A DNA stretch of 64,000 nucleotides from JASHPR01 sp963729365 (GTDB lineage Bacteria > Actinomycetota > Actinomycetes > Streptosporangiales > Streptosporangiaceae), in the NCBI GenBank assembly GCA_963729365.1, contig CAVSNQ010000018.1:1-64000 (forward strand), in the 5' to 3' direction. The notes beneath the pieces are model-generated. The model was not told the DNA's origin. It made no database searches and saw nothing but the letters and a program-made list of their open reading frames with translations. The position numbers and the translations under genes are program-made. This document shows, piece after piece, positions 14,789 through 23,527 of the stretch (its first letter is position 1; every line of letters begins with the position of its first letter).

Positions 14789-15801
14789 CAGGCCGCTCCC
14801 TGGTCGCGGAGCGCGGCCGCGAGCCGGTACAGCCCGCCCAGGTCGATGCCGTCGGTGATCATCGGCAAGTCGTAGCGCGGCTGGCCTGGCTTCCTGAGCC
14901 TGCGCCGTTGCAGCTCCTGGCCGACGGTGGCCACCGCGTGCTCGGTGAGCTCGGCCGCCAGGTCCCCGGCCAGGCGCAGGCTGTCGCCGAGGCCGGCCGC
15001 CTTGAGGCCGATCGCGAGCTCGTGCTCGTCGACCGATCCGGCCGCCACCTCCCTGAGCTCCCCGGGCGGCAGCTCCATCGGCCGGACCATGTTGATCATG
15101 ATGCCGCCGACCTGTATCGCCCCGCCGGGCAGCTCGCGCAGCTCGGCGATGCCGTCCAGCACCTCCTGGACGGGCATCTCCTCCAGCGTGGTGACGAAGT
15201 GCACGGCGGTCTCCGGCGAGCGGATCACCTTCTGCACCGTGTCGGCGTGATGGCGGATCGGCCCCACCCGGGCCAGCCCGGACACCTCGGAGGCGACGTT
15301 GAGGAACCTGCCGATCCGGCCGGTCGGCGGGGCGTCCATCACGACGGCGTCGTAGACCGGCTTGCCCGCCTTCTTCCTGCGGGCGGCCTCCGCCGCCTTC
15401 CCGGTCAGCAGCACGTCGCGCAGCCCGGGAGCGATCGTGGTCGCGAAGTCCGTCACGCCGAGCTTGGTCAGCGCCTTGCCTGCGTGCCGCAGGTTGTAGA
15501 ACATCTCGAGGTACTCGAGCAGGGCGGATTCCGGGTCCGCGACCAGCGCGTACACGTCACCGCCGGGCTGCGTGGCGCTGTCCGGCGCCACCGCGATCTT
15601 GCGCTCCTCGTAGGGGAGCGGGGGGCGGTCAAAGACCTGGGCGATCCCCTGGCGGCCCTCCACCTCGATCAGCAGCACCCGCTTGCCCCCGGACGCGAGC
15701 GCGAGGGCGAGGGCGCCGGCGACCGTGGTCTTGCCGGCCCCGCCCTTCCCGGTGACGACGTGCAGCCGCACGCCGTCCCAGTCCGTATCCCGTGTGCTCA
15801 C
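14788..15801 (-). CDS. ArsA/Get3-family ATPase, first gene of pair
   Basis: A 337-residue protein with Walker A TGKGGAGKTTV (about residues 17-27), LIEVEGRQG and VMDAPPTGRIGRFL motifs. It is shorter than its partner and is the promoter-proximal gene. No arsenite-binding cysteine cluster is visible, which argues against arsenic export. The pair is transcribed away from the SPFH-domain gene, with about 215 bases between. Confidence 0.85.
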   Translation of the reverse strand: MSTRDTDWDGVRLHVVTGKGGAGKTTVAGALALALASGGKRVLLIEVEGRQGIAQVFDRPPLPYEERKIAVAPDSATQPGGDVYALVADPESALLEYLEMFYNLRHAGKALTKLGVTDFATTIAPGLRDVLLTGKAAEAARRKKAGKPVYDAVVMDAPPTGRIGRFLNVASEVSGLARVGPIRHHADTVQKVIRSPETAVHFVTTLEEMPVQEVLDGIAELRELPGGAIQVGGIMINMVRPMELPPGELREVAAGSVDEHELAIGLKAAGLGDSLRLAGDLAAELTEHAVATVGQELQRRRLRKPGQPRYDLPMITDGIDLGGLYRLAAALRDQGAA

Positions 15802-16017
15802 CCCTTGGAGGCTATCCGGGCCGGCGCACCTGGAAGCCCCCGGGAGTCCCGCGCGCCCGCGTGTCGCCGTACGCCGCCGTACCTTGCGTCGCGCGGCTCA
15901 CTAGCGGCACCCTAGCGCCACGCCCGGCGCGCCCATCCGCGCCGCTGGCGCCGGGCGGAAATGGCACTAGGCTGGGGCGAAAGTAGGGGCGTAACCGTGA
16001 CCCGAGAAGAGGTGTAG

Positions 16018-17052
16018 GTGATGGTTGCCCTGGTGGTCATCCTGGTAATACTCGTCGTCGGCGGGCTAATCGCCGCCAGCCGCTCGCTGAAGATCGTGCA
16101 GCAGTACGAGCAGGGCATCATTTTCAGGTTCGGGAAGGTGCTGGGCGGGACTCGCGGGCCCGGGCTGACCGTGATCCGGCCGTTCGGCGACCGGATGCAG
16201 AAGGTCAATATGCAGATCGTCGCCATGGCCGTCCCGGCCCAGGACGGCATCACCAGGGACAACGTGACCGTCCGGGTTGATGCGGTGGTCTACTTCCGGG
16301 TCGTGGACCCGATCAAGGCGACCATTAACGTGCAGAATTACATGTTCGCGATCTCGCAGCAGGCCCAGACCTCGCTGCGGTCGATCATCGGCCAGTCGGA
16401 GATGGACCAGCTGCTCTCCGAGCGGGACTCGGTCAACCGGGAACTGCGCCGGATCATCGACGAGCCGACCGAGGGCCCGTGGGGCATCCGGGTCGAGCGA
16501 GTGGAGATCAAGGACGTCTCGCTGCCCGAGAGCATGAAGCGGTCGATGTCGCGCCAGGCGGAAGCGGAGCGGGAGCGCCGCGCGCGGATCATCACCGCCG
16601 ACGGCGAGTACCAGGCCTCCAAGCGCCTGGCTGCGGCGGCTAACGTCATGGCCCGCGACCCGGCCGCGCTGCAGCTGCGGCTGCTGCAGACGGTCGTCGA
16701 GGTCGCCGCGGAAAAGAACAGCACGCTGGTCATGCCGGTACCGGTCGAGCTGCTCCGGTTCTTCGACAAGTTCACGCCGACCGCGGACGCGGGGCAGGAG
16801 GGGTCAGCCGCGGACTCAGCCTCGATGGCCGACTTCGGCGGCGACGACGTGGAGAAGGAGGAGGCCCAGATCGAGAGCGGTGCGCCGCTGGAGATACCCG
16901 CGGTGCCATCCATTCCCGAGCTGCCCCAGGAAGTGGCCGACGGCAAGCTGGATGCCGATCTTTCGGCCAGCCAGATCGACGCCGCCGAGATCCCGAAGCA
17001 GGAGCAGACTGCCGCCGGGACCGACCGGGCCGCGACAGAGCCGGGCGCATAG
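16018..17052 (+). CDS. SPFH/stomatin-type membrane protein (slipin)
   Basis: A 344-residue protein with one N-terminal hydrophobic helix (VALVVILVILVVGGLIAA), a band-7/SPFH domain (about residues 30-200, including YEQGIIFRFGKV and DPIKATINVQNYMFA) and an acidic C-terminal extension of about 90 residues. Known: stomatin-like proteins form ring assemblies in membrane microdomains and often associate with proteases. No NfeD partner gene is present beside it, which is unusual for some subfamilies. Start is GTG 16,018 or ATG 16,021. Confidence 0.9.
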   Translation: MMVALVVILVILVVGGLIAASRSLKIVQQYEQGIIFRFGKVLGGTRGPGLTVIRPFGDRMQKVNMQIVAMAVPAQDGITRDNVTVRVDAVVYFRVVDPIKATINVQNYMFAISQQAQTSLRSIIGQSEMDQLLSERDSVNRELRRIIDEPTEGPWGIRVERVEIKDVSLPESMKRSMSRQAEAERERRARIITADGEYQASKRLAAAANVMARDPAALQLRLLQTVVEVAAEKNSTLVMPVPVELLRFFDKFTPTADAGQEGSAADSASMADFGGDDVEKEEAQIESGAPLEIPAVPSIPELPQEVADGKLDADLSASQIDAAEIPKQEQTAAGTDRAATEPGA

Positions 17053-17121
17053 GCACCGGCCGGCCTGCACCATACGCGGGGAGGCGCCCGCTCGCCGCCG
17101 CCTCCCCGCTATGGTTCCGCT

Positions 17122-17277
17122 ATGGCGAAGTGGGAGTACGCGACGGTTCCGCTGCTGGTGCACGCGACCAAGCAGATCCTGGACAACTGGGGCGAAGATG
17201 GCTGGGAGCTCGTGGCGGTCGTTCCCGGGCCGAACCCCGAGCAGCTCGTCGCCTACATGAAGCGAGAACGGTCGTGA
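17122..17277 (+). CDS. DUF4177-type small protein
   Basis: A 51-residue protein, short enough to be missed by size filters: MAKWEYATVPLLVHATKQ, then ILDNWGEDGWELVAVVPGPN and a short basic tail. The pattern WEYxTVP...DNWGxDGWELV is that of the conserved actinobacterial DUF4177-type protein found immediately before the RidA gene. Its TGA (17,275-17,277) overlaps the GTG of the next gene, so they are co-translated. Function unknown. Confidence 0.82.
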   Translation: MAKWEYATVPLLVHATKQILDNWGEDGWELVAVVPGPNPEQLVAYMKRERS

Positions 17278-17756
17278 GCCCGGAGGCGGGCGAGCGGTCG
17301 CCCGAGGCCAGGCTCGCCGCGATCGGGCTTACCCTGCCGAAGGTGTCGCCCCCGGTCGCCGCCTACGTGCCCGCGGTGCGCACCGGCAATTACGTCTACA
17401 CGGCCGGGCAGCTGCCGGTCGTCGACGGGCAGCTGCTGGCCACCGGCAAGGTCGGTGCCGACATCGGCGCGGTCGAGGCCAGCGCGCTGGCCAGGACCTG
17501 CGCGCTGAACGCGCTGGCCGCCGTGGCGTCGGTGACCGGCGGACTCGACGCGGTCCGGCGCATCGTCAAGGTGACCGGCTTCGTGGCCAGCGCGCCGGAC
17601 TTCACCCAGCAGGCCCAGGTGGTCAACGGCGCGAGCGAGCTGCTGATCGAGGTGTTCGGCGAGGCGGGCCGGCACGCGAGGAGCGCGGTCGGGATGGCGG
17701 TGCTGCCGCTGAACGCCCCGGTCGAGGTCGAGCTGATCGCAGAGGTCAGAGACTGA
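17274..17756 (+). CDS. RidA/YjgF-family deaminase
   Basis: A 160-residue protein of the RidA family (NYVYTAGQLPVVDG, and the C-terminal VGMAVLPLNAPVEVELIAEV strand with the canonical position of the substrate-binding residue). Known: RidA members hydrolyse reactive enamine/imine intermediates released by PLP enzymes. This is the longer YjgF/UK114-like actinobacterial version. The GTG at 17,274 overlaps the stop of the 51-residue gene (GTGA). Confidence 0.88.
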   Translation: MSPEAGERSPEARLAAIGLTLPKVSPPVAAYVPAVRTGNYVYTAGQLPVVDGQLLATGKVGADIGAVEASALARTCALNALAAVASVTGGLDAVRRIVKVTGFVASAPDFTQQAQVVNGASELLIEVFGEAGRHARSAVGMAVLPLNAPVEVELIAEVRD

Positions 17757-18641
17757 GTGGACGCTGGCACGATCCGGATCGGCGGCCAGCTCGGCCAGCG
17801 GGCTCTCGATGTCCTCGCGGGCAAGCAGCCCCCCGCGCAGCCGCGCGACGCGGCCACGGTGATGCTGCTGCGCCCCGCGGCCCCGGCGGACCCGCCGGAC
17901 CCGCCGGACCGGCCGGCTGGTGAGGCTAGCCCGGGCGTCGAGGTCTACATGCTGCGCCGCAAGTCCTCGATGGCGTTCGCCCCCGGCGCCTTCGTGTTCC
18001 CCGGCGGATCGGTCGACGCCAGGGACGCCGACGAGCAGGTGGCCTGGGCGGGACCCGGCACCGCCGAGTGGGGCCGGGTCTTCGACGCGCCGCCGGAACT
18101 GGCGTGCGCCCTGGTCTGCGCCGCGGTCAGGGAGACGTTCGAGGAGTCCGGCGTGCTGCTGGCCGGGCCGTCCGCCGACTCGGTGGTGGCCGACACGACC
18201 GGCGCGGACTGGGAAGCGGACCGCATGGCGCTGCTCGACCGCTCGCTCTCGCTGGCCGAGATGCTGGCCCGGCGCGGCCTCGTGCTCCGGTCCGACCTGC
18301 TCAGGCCCTGGTCGCGGTGGATCACCCCGGTGATCGAGGAGCGCCGCTTCGACGCCAGGTTCTTCGCCGCGGCGCTGCCGCCGCAACAGCGCACCAGGGA
18401 CGTCGGGGGCGAGGCGGCGGAGGTGGCCTGGGTGCGCCCCGGCGATGCGATCGCGCTGGGGCGCCGCCGGCAAATCGTGCTGTGGCCGCCGACCGCGGTG
18501 ACCCTGTCGGAACTCGCGGCCTGCCCGGATGTGGCGGCCGCGCTGACGCCGCGCCAGGTCAGGCCGGTGCTGCCGGAGGCGAGCGTGACCGAGGGGGCGG
18601 TCTGGCTGACCCTTCCGGCGGAACTGGAGTATCCGCTGTGA
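17757..18641 (+). CDS. Nudix hydrolase (NUDT7/19-like)
   Basis: A 294-residue protein with FAPGAFVFPGGSVDARD and the helix AVRETFEESGVLL of the Nudix box. The long spacing between these two resembles the CoA-diphosphatase-like NUDT7/19 group, so acyl-CoA or a related CoA ester is a possible substrate. A Pro-rich low-complexity stretch (PADPPDPPDRPAG) lies near residue 45. It starts at a GTG directly after the RidA stop codon and leads into the MBL hydrolase gene. Confidence 0.82.
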   Translation: MDAGTIRIGGQLGQRALDVLAGKQPPAQPRDAATVMLLRPAAPADPPDPPDRPAGEASPGVEVYMLRRKSSMAFAPGAFVFPGGSVDARDADEQVAWAGPGTAEWGRVFDAPPELACALVCAAVRETFEESGVLLAGPSADSVVADTTGADWEADRMALLDRSLSLAEMLARRGLVLRSDLLRPWSRWITPVIEERRFDARFFAAALPPQQRTRDVGGEAAEVAWVRPGDAIALGRRRQIVLWPPTAVTLSELAACPDVAAALTPRQVRPVLPEASVTEGAVWLTLPAELEYPL

Positions 18642-18657
18642 CCATGGAGGGCCCGCG

Positions 18658-19527
18658 GTGACCGCGATCGACGGCTCCGGCACGGCCCGGGCACGATGCG
18701 TGCTCGCCCCGAATCCGTCGCTGATGACCCTGGACGGCACCAACACCTGGCTGATCGCCGAGCCCGGCTCGGAGCCGGCCATCGTCGTGGATCCGGGCCC
18801 GGACGACGCCGGGCACCTGGACCGGGTTCGCGCGACGGCGGCGGCGGCCGGCCAGCGCATCGAGAAGATCGTGCTCACCCATGGCCACCCGGACCATTCC
18901 GCGGGCGCACGGCGGCTGGCCGAGCTCACCGGCGCTCCGGTGCTGGCCGTCGACCCGGCGCACCGGCTGGGAGCGGCCGCCGCGCTCGGGGCCGGCGACG
19001 TGGTGCGCGCGGGCGGCTCGGAGCTGCTGCGCGTGATCGAGACGCCCGGGCACACGTCCGACTCGGTATGCCTGCTGCTCGAGGCGGATGGCGCGATGCT
19101 GACCGGGGACACCGTACTCGGCCGCGGCACCACCGTGATCGCCGGTGACGGCAGCCTGAGCGACTACCTCGGCTCCCTGGACCGGCTGCGGGCGCTGGCC
19201 GACGAGGCGGCCCTGCGCGCGCTGCTGCCCGGCCACGGGCCGCTGCTGGGCGACCCCGCGGGGACGCTGGATTACTACATCGCGCACCGGGCGGAACGGC
19301 TCGCCGAGGTGGAGGCCGCGCTCGCCGCCGGGTGCCGGACGCTGGCCGACATCGTCGCGCGGGTCTACGCCGACGTGGACCGCGCGCTGTGGCCGTTCGC
19401 CGAGTGGTCGGTGCGGGCTCAGCTGGCGTACCTGGGCGAACGCGGCGCCCTCCCGCCCGGCCAACAGATCCCGGGAGCGTTATCGGGCCCGCTTCCGCAT
19501 CCGTTCCGGGTCGAGCAGCAGCACTGA
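18658..19527 (+). CDS. Metallo-beta-lactamase-fold hydrolase (LACTB2-like)
   Basis: A 289-residue protein with the MBL signature LTHGHPDHSAG (about residues 72-82), the following DPAHRLG, a distal GHTSDSV, and DTVLGRG for metal binding, plus a C-terminal winged domain as in LACTB2-type hydrolases. The substrate is unknown. It is the last gene of the DUF4177-RidA-Nudix-MBL run. Its 3' end overlaps the convergent Crp-type gene by 48 bases. Starts at GTG 18,658. Confidence 0.88.
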   Translation: MTAIDGSGTARARCVLAPNPSLMTLDGTNTWLIAEPGSEPAIVVDPGPDDAGHLDRVRATAAAAGQRIEKIVLTHGHPDHSAGARRLAELTGAPVLAVDPAHRLGAAAALGAGDVVRAGGSELLRVIETPGHTSDSVCLLLEADGAMLTGDTVLGRGTTVIAGDGSLSDYLGSLDRLRALADEAALRALLPGHGPLLGDPAGTLDYYIAHRAERLAEVEAALAAGCRTLADIVARVYADVDRALWPFAEWSVRAQLAYLGERGALPPGQQIPGALSGPLPHPFRVEQQH

Positions 19528-20163
19528 CTTCGGGTGCAGCTGTATCCAGCCGCGCGCGACGAAGTCGGCGAGCGCCTTGTTGACCGTCTCCCGTGACGCC
19601 CCGACCAGCTGGGCCAGTTCCTCCTGGGTCAGGTCGTGGTTGACCTGCAGGCCGTCCTCTTGCTGGGTGCCGAACCGCGCCGCCAGGTCAAGCAGCGCCT
19701 TCGCGACCCGGCCCGGCACGTCGGTGAAGACCAGGTCGGACATGACCTCATTGGTGCGCCGGAGCCGTCGCGCCAGCGCGGTGAGCAGGTGCATGGCCAC
19801 ATCGGGCCGCTCGGTCAGCCAGCTCCGCAGGTCGTCGTGGGCCAGGGCGGCCAGCCGGACGTCGGTGACGGCCGACGCGCTCATGGTGCGCGGCCGCGGG
19901 TCGAACAGCGAGAGCTCGCCGAACATCTCGCCCGGCCCGATGAGGCTGATCAGGTTCTCCCGGCCGTCCGCGGACGCCCTGGTGAGCTTGATCTTGCCGT
20001 CAAGCACCACGTACAGCCGGTCCCCGACGTCGCCCTCGTCGAAGAGCCGTTCGCCACGGGCCAGGTCGACATCGGTCACCCCGGCACGCAGCGCCCTCGT
20101 CTCTGCCTCGTCCAGGCCCTCGAACAGCGGCGCTCGCCTCAGCGCCTCCTCGGCGTGTTCCAC
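19480..20163 (-). CDS. Crp/Fnr-family transcriptional regulator
   Basis: A 227-residue protein with a cyclic-nucleotide-binding beta roll (about residues 10-115, GEMFGELSLFDPRPRT being the phosphate-binding cassette) and a C-terminal HTH (LTQEELAQLVGASRETVNKALADF). The cassette keeps Glu and Arg positions needed for cAMP contact. Known: the Streptomyces Crp orthologue regulates germination and antibiotic production. I chose GTG 20,163 because AGGAGG lies just upstream; ATG 20,190 would give 236 residues. The 3' end overlaps the convergent MBL gene by 48 bases. Confidence 0.9.
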   Translation of the reverse strand: MEHAEEALRRAPLFEGLDEAETRALRAGVTDVDLARGERLFDEGDVGDRLYVVLDGKIKLTRASADGRENLISLIGPGEMFGELSLFDPRPRTMSASAVTDVRLAALAHDDLRSWLTERPDVAMHLLTALARRLRRTNEVMSDLVFTDVPGRVAKALLDLAARFGTQQEDGLQVNHDLTQEELAQLVGASRETVNKALADFVARGWIQLHPKSVLLLDPERMRKRAR

Positions 20164-20249
20164 GGCACCTCCTCGCCCGCGTCCAGGCATTACTACTCAG
20201 TGTCGCCCATTCATCACCAGGACGCGACTTGCGCCCCTTCAGGTCACAC

Positions 20250-20747
20250 TCAGGGATTTCCGCTCTCGGACTTGGCCAGCCGCGCCCGGCAGACCTCGAT
20301 CTCGGCCAGTGCCTCGGCCCGGCCTTCCCATCGGGCCGCCTCCACTTCCTTGCCGGGCTCGAGGGCCTTGTAGACCTCGAAGAAGTGCTGGATCTCCAGG
20401 AGCTCGAACTCCGAGACGTCCCCGATGTCCTCCAGGTGCGCCATCCGCGGATCGGTCGCCGCCACGGTCAGGACCTTGTCGTCGCGGCCCTTCTCGTCCC
20501 GCATCCGGAACATGCCGATCGCCCGGCACCGGATCAGGCACCCGGGGAAAGTAGGCTCGTCCAGCAGTACGAGCGCGTCGAGCGGATCTCCGTCGTCGGC
20601 CAGCGTGTCCTCGATGAAACCGTAGTCGGTCGGGTACCGAGTGGAGGTGAACAGCATCCGGTCCAACCGGATCCTTCCGGTTTCATGATCCATCTCGTAC
20701 TTGTTCCGCTGGCCCTTAGGTATCTCGATGATCACATCGAAGTTCAC
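20250..20747 (-). CDS. ppa: Inorganic pyrophosphatase
   Basis: A 165-residue family I pyrophosphatase. The signature DGDPLDALVLLDEP (about residues 52-65) carries the three metal-binding aspartates, and the N-terminal IEIPKGQRNKYEMDHETG and YPTDYGFI segments are typical. It hydrolyses pyrophosphate from biosynthetic reactions in the cytoplasm. It is divergent from dacB with 112 bases between. Confidence 0.97.
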   Translation of the reverse strand: MNFDVIIEIPKGQRNKYEMDHETGRIRLDRMLFTSTRYPTDYGFIEDTLADDGDPLDALVLLDEPTFPGCLIRCRAIGMFRMRDEKGRDDKVLTVAATDPRMAHLEDIGDVSEFELLEIQHFFEVYKALEPGKEVEAARWEGRAEALAEIEVCRARLAKSESGNP

Positions 20748-20859
20748 GACTCCGCCTCCCGGCCGCGTAGATGATTGACTCCGTCGCCTCGATGTCTACC
20801 CGGTCCGGGTCTGTCAGCGTCAGGGAGGCATTAAGCATTCCGGGAGAGGAGGTAAATCG

Positions 20860-22338
20860 GTGCGTCGGTACCGTCGCGCGGCGGTGGCGCTGCTGGCCCT
20901 GCTCAGCGTGTTCACGATGACCGCGGGCGTGGCCGTGGCCCGGATGCTGCCGCCGCGGCTCGCGTTGTGGCGGCTGCCCACGGTGGCCAGCCACCGCCTC
21001 GCCGGGGGCGGCCTGGTGCTCTCTCCCGTGTCCGACCCGGCGGGCGGCCTGGCCGGGTCGTCGCAAGCCGGTCATTCCGGCTATTCCGGGCAGGCGGCAA
21101 CGGCCGCGGGCGTCGCGGCCGCGCTCTCCTCGATGCTCGGCCCGGCCAGGCTCGGCGCGCACATCGGCGCGGTGGTCGACGACCTGTCCTCCGGCCAGGT
21201 GCTGTTCTCCCGCAACGGCAGCTCGGGCTTTGCCCCGGCCTCCACCGCCAAGCTGGCCGTCGCGGTCGCCGCGCTCGACGTGCTCGGGCCGGCCGCCACG
21301 TTCACCACCAAGATCGTGGCGGGCCCGACCGCGTCCTCCATCGTCCTGGTCGGCGGCGGCGATCCCACGCTGGCCGCCGGGCACCCGCCGCCCTCGGACT
21401 ACCCGCAGCCGGCCACGCTCGCGTCGCTGGCCGCGCAGACCGCCCGCGCGCTGCGGGCCCGGGGCATCCGCGCGGTGCGGCTCGGCTATGACACGTCGCT
21501 GTTCACCGGCCCGGGATTGGCCTCGGGCTGGCCCAGCAGCTACGTCACCACGGGCAACGTCACCCCGATCCAGTCGCTCGAGGTGGACCAGGGCAGGCTG
21601 ACCGCGGGCGGCGCTCCGCAGGACGCTGACGTCGCGGCCAACTACCGGGCCCGGACGTTCACCCCCGCGGCCGACGCCGCGCGGGCCTTCGCCTCGTTCC
21701 TGTCCGGGCACGGCATCGCGGTGCGCGGGACGCTGAACCAGGTGGCGGCGCCGCGCGCCGCCGCCCCGCTCGCCGCGGTGTCGTCGCCGCCGCTGGCCGA
21801 GATCATCGCGTGGATGCTCACCCAGAGCAACAACGTCATCGCCGAGAACCTGGCCCGGCAGGTCGCGATCGCCACCGGGCGGCCTGCCTCGTTCAGCGGC
21901 GCGGCCGCGGCCGAGACGGCCGTGCTGCGCAGGCTCGGCGTCCGCGCCGGGATCCGGCTGGTCGACGGGAGCGGCCTGTCACCGCTGGACCGGATCACGC
22001 CCGACGCGGAAGTCCAGCTGATCCGCCTGGCCGCGTCGGCCAGCCATCCAGGCCTGCGGGCCGTCATCACCGGCCTGCCGGTAGCCGGGTTTTCCGGCAC
22101 GCTGGCGCCGGGCGGCAGCGTCTTCCCTGACGTGGGACAGCCCGGGCTCGGCGTGGTGCGCGCGAAGACCGGCAACCTGCTGACCGTGGTCTCGCTGGCC
22201 GGGATCGCGCAGGCCAGGGACGGCCAGCTGTTCGCGTTCGCGTTCATGGCCGACCGGCTGCGGAGCGGCGGCCTGGACTCCGGGGCGTCCGACATGACCA
22301 GGCTGGCCACGGCCCTGGCCGCCTGCGGATGCGGCTGA
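20860..22338 (+). CDS. dacB: D-alanyl-D-alanine carboxypeptidase/endopeptidase (PBP4 type)
   Basis: A 492-residue protein with an N-terminal signal/anchor helix (AVALLALLSVFTMTAGVAVA). The catalytic motifs are SxxK as STAK in PASTAKLAV (about residue 128), SNN in TQSNNVIAEN (about 325) and KTG in AKTGNLLTV (about 435). The insertion between the first two motifs is characteristic of the S13 peptidase family. It trims peptidoglycan cross-bridges outside the cell. Start at GTG 20,860 after GGAGG. First gene of a long co-directional block. Confidence 0.92.
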   Translation: MRRYRRAAVALLALLSVFTMTAGVAVARMLPPRLALWRLPTVASHRLAGGGLVLSPVSDPAGGLAGSSQAGHSGYSGQAATAAGVAAALSSMLGPARLGAHIGAVVDDLSSGQVLFSRNGSSGFAPASTAKLAVAVAALDVLGPAATFTTKIVAGPTASSIVLVGGGDPTLAAGHPPPSDYPQPATLASLAAQTARALRARGIRAVRLGYDTSLFTGPGLASGWPSSYVTTGNVTPIQSLEVDQGRLTAGGAPQDADVAANYRARTFTPAADAARAFASFLSGHGIAVRGTLNQVAAPRAAAPLAAVSSPPLAEIIAWMLTQSNNVIAENLARQVAIATGRPASFSGAAAAETAVLRRLGVRAGIRLVDGSGLSPLDRITPDAEVQLIRLAASASHPGLRAVITGLPVAGFSGTLAPGGSVFPDVGQPGLGVVRAKTGNLLTVVSLAGIAQARDGQLFAFAFMADRLRSGGLDSGASDMTRLATALAACGCG

Positions 22339-22387
22339 GCGCTCGCCCCGGCGCGCGTTACCCGCCCGGCCAACGTACGGTGGGGGG

Positions 22388-23512
22388 GTGAGCAGCTCTC
22401 AGATGATCGACTGGAATGTGGCCACGTCAACCGGGGTCAGGTGGGCGCGGCCCGGACCTGCCGTCAGCATGGCCGAGGCCAGGAAGGTGGTCGCGGAGCT
22501 GCGTAGCCTCGCGGCCGCGGTGCAGGAGCCCGTCCACGAGGTCACCGGGCTGCCGGGCTCGAACGACGGCGGCAAGATCGCGGTCGTGGACCGGCCCGGC
22601 TGGATCCGCGCGAACGTCGACGGGTTCCGGGTCGTGCTCGATCCGCTGGTCGAGCACATGCAGCAGCGGGGCACGGCGCCGCCGCCCGGATCGGTGATCA
22701 CCGCCGTCGGGTCGCGGGTCACCGGCATGCAGGCGGGCCTGATCCTCGCCTACCTGGCCGGCCGGGTGCTCGGCCAGTACGAGCTGTTCCTGCCCCCGGA
22801 CCCGGACGCGCCGGAACCCGCCCCCTCGGATGCCCCCGCGGGCCGGCTGACCCTGGTCGCGCCGAACATCGTCATGGTGGAGCGCGAGCTCGGCGTCGAC
22901 CCGCACGACTTCAGGCGCTGGGTCTGCCTGCACGAGGAGACCCACCGGACCCAGTTCACCTCGGTGCCCTGGCTCCGCCCCTACGTGCAGCAGCAGATGA
23001 CGGAGTTCCTGCTGGCCTCGGACCTGGACCCGGCCTCGATCCTGGACCGGCTCAGGTCGGCGGCCGACGCGGTGGCCGGCGCGGTCCGCGGCGGCGGCGA
23101 GAGCCTGATCGAGGCGATCCAGACCCCGCGCCAGCGCGAGATCCTGGACCGGCTGACCTCGGTGATGACGCTGGTGGAGGGCCACGGCGACTACGTGATG
23201 GACGCGGTCGGCCCCAAGGTGGTGCCGTCGGTGGCCGAGATCAGGGCCAAGTTCTCGGCCCGGCGGATCAGCGGCGGCCGGATCGAGCAGGCCATCCGCA
23301 GGATCCTGGGCATCGACCTGAAGATGAAGCAGTACGAGCAGGGGGCAAAGTTCGTCAAGGCGGTCGTGGACGAGGCCGGAATGGAAGTGTTCAACAAGGT
23401 CTGGACCTCCCCGGAGACGCTTCCGACCCGAGACGAGATCACCAGCCCGCAGTCCTGGCTGAACCGGGTGGGCGACCACGGGGTGAACGGCAGCACCGCG
23501 GCCGCGGGCTGA
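22388..23512 (+). CDS. Zinc-dependent metalloprotease family protein (DUF2342-like)
   Basis: A 374-residue protein with the zincin motif HEETHRTQF (about residue 181) and a second acidic helix VMTLVEGHGDYVMD (about 258) that supplies the downstream metal ligand. This corresponds to the actinobacterial family sometimes annotated as F420-biosynthesis-associated. It lies between dacB and tilS, as in Streptomyces. Whether it is proteolytic has not been shown. Starts at GTG 22,388 behind GGGGGGG, which is not a standard ribosome binding site. Confidence 0.85.
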   Translation: MSSSQMIDWNVATSTGVRWARPGPAVSMAEARKVVAELRSLAAAVQEPVHEVTGLPGSNDGGKIAVVDRPGWIRANVDGFRVVLDPLVEHMQQRGTAPPPGSVITAVGSRVTGMQAGLILAYLAGRVLGQYELFLPPDPDAPEPAPSDAPAGRLTLVAPNIVMVERELGVDPHDFRRWVCLHEETHRTQFTSVPWLRPYVQQQMTEFLLASDLDPASILDRLRSAADAVAGAVRGGGESLIEAIQTPRQREILDRLTSVMTLVEGHGDYVMDAVGPKVVPSVAEIRAKFSARRISGGRIEQAIRRILGIDLKMKQYEQGAKFVKAVVDEAGMEVFNKVWTSPETLPTRDEITSPQSWLNRVGDHGVNGSTAAAG

Positions 23513-23527
23513 GCGGAGTGACCGGCG

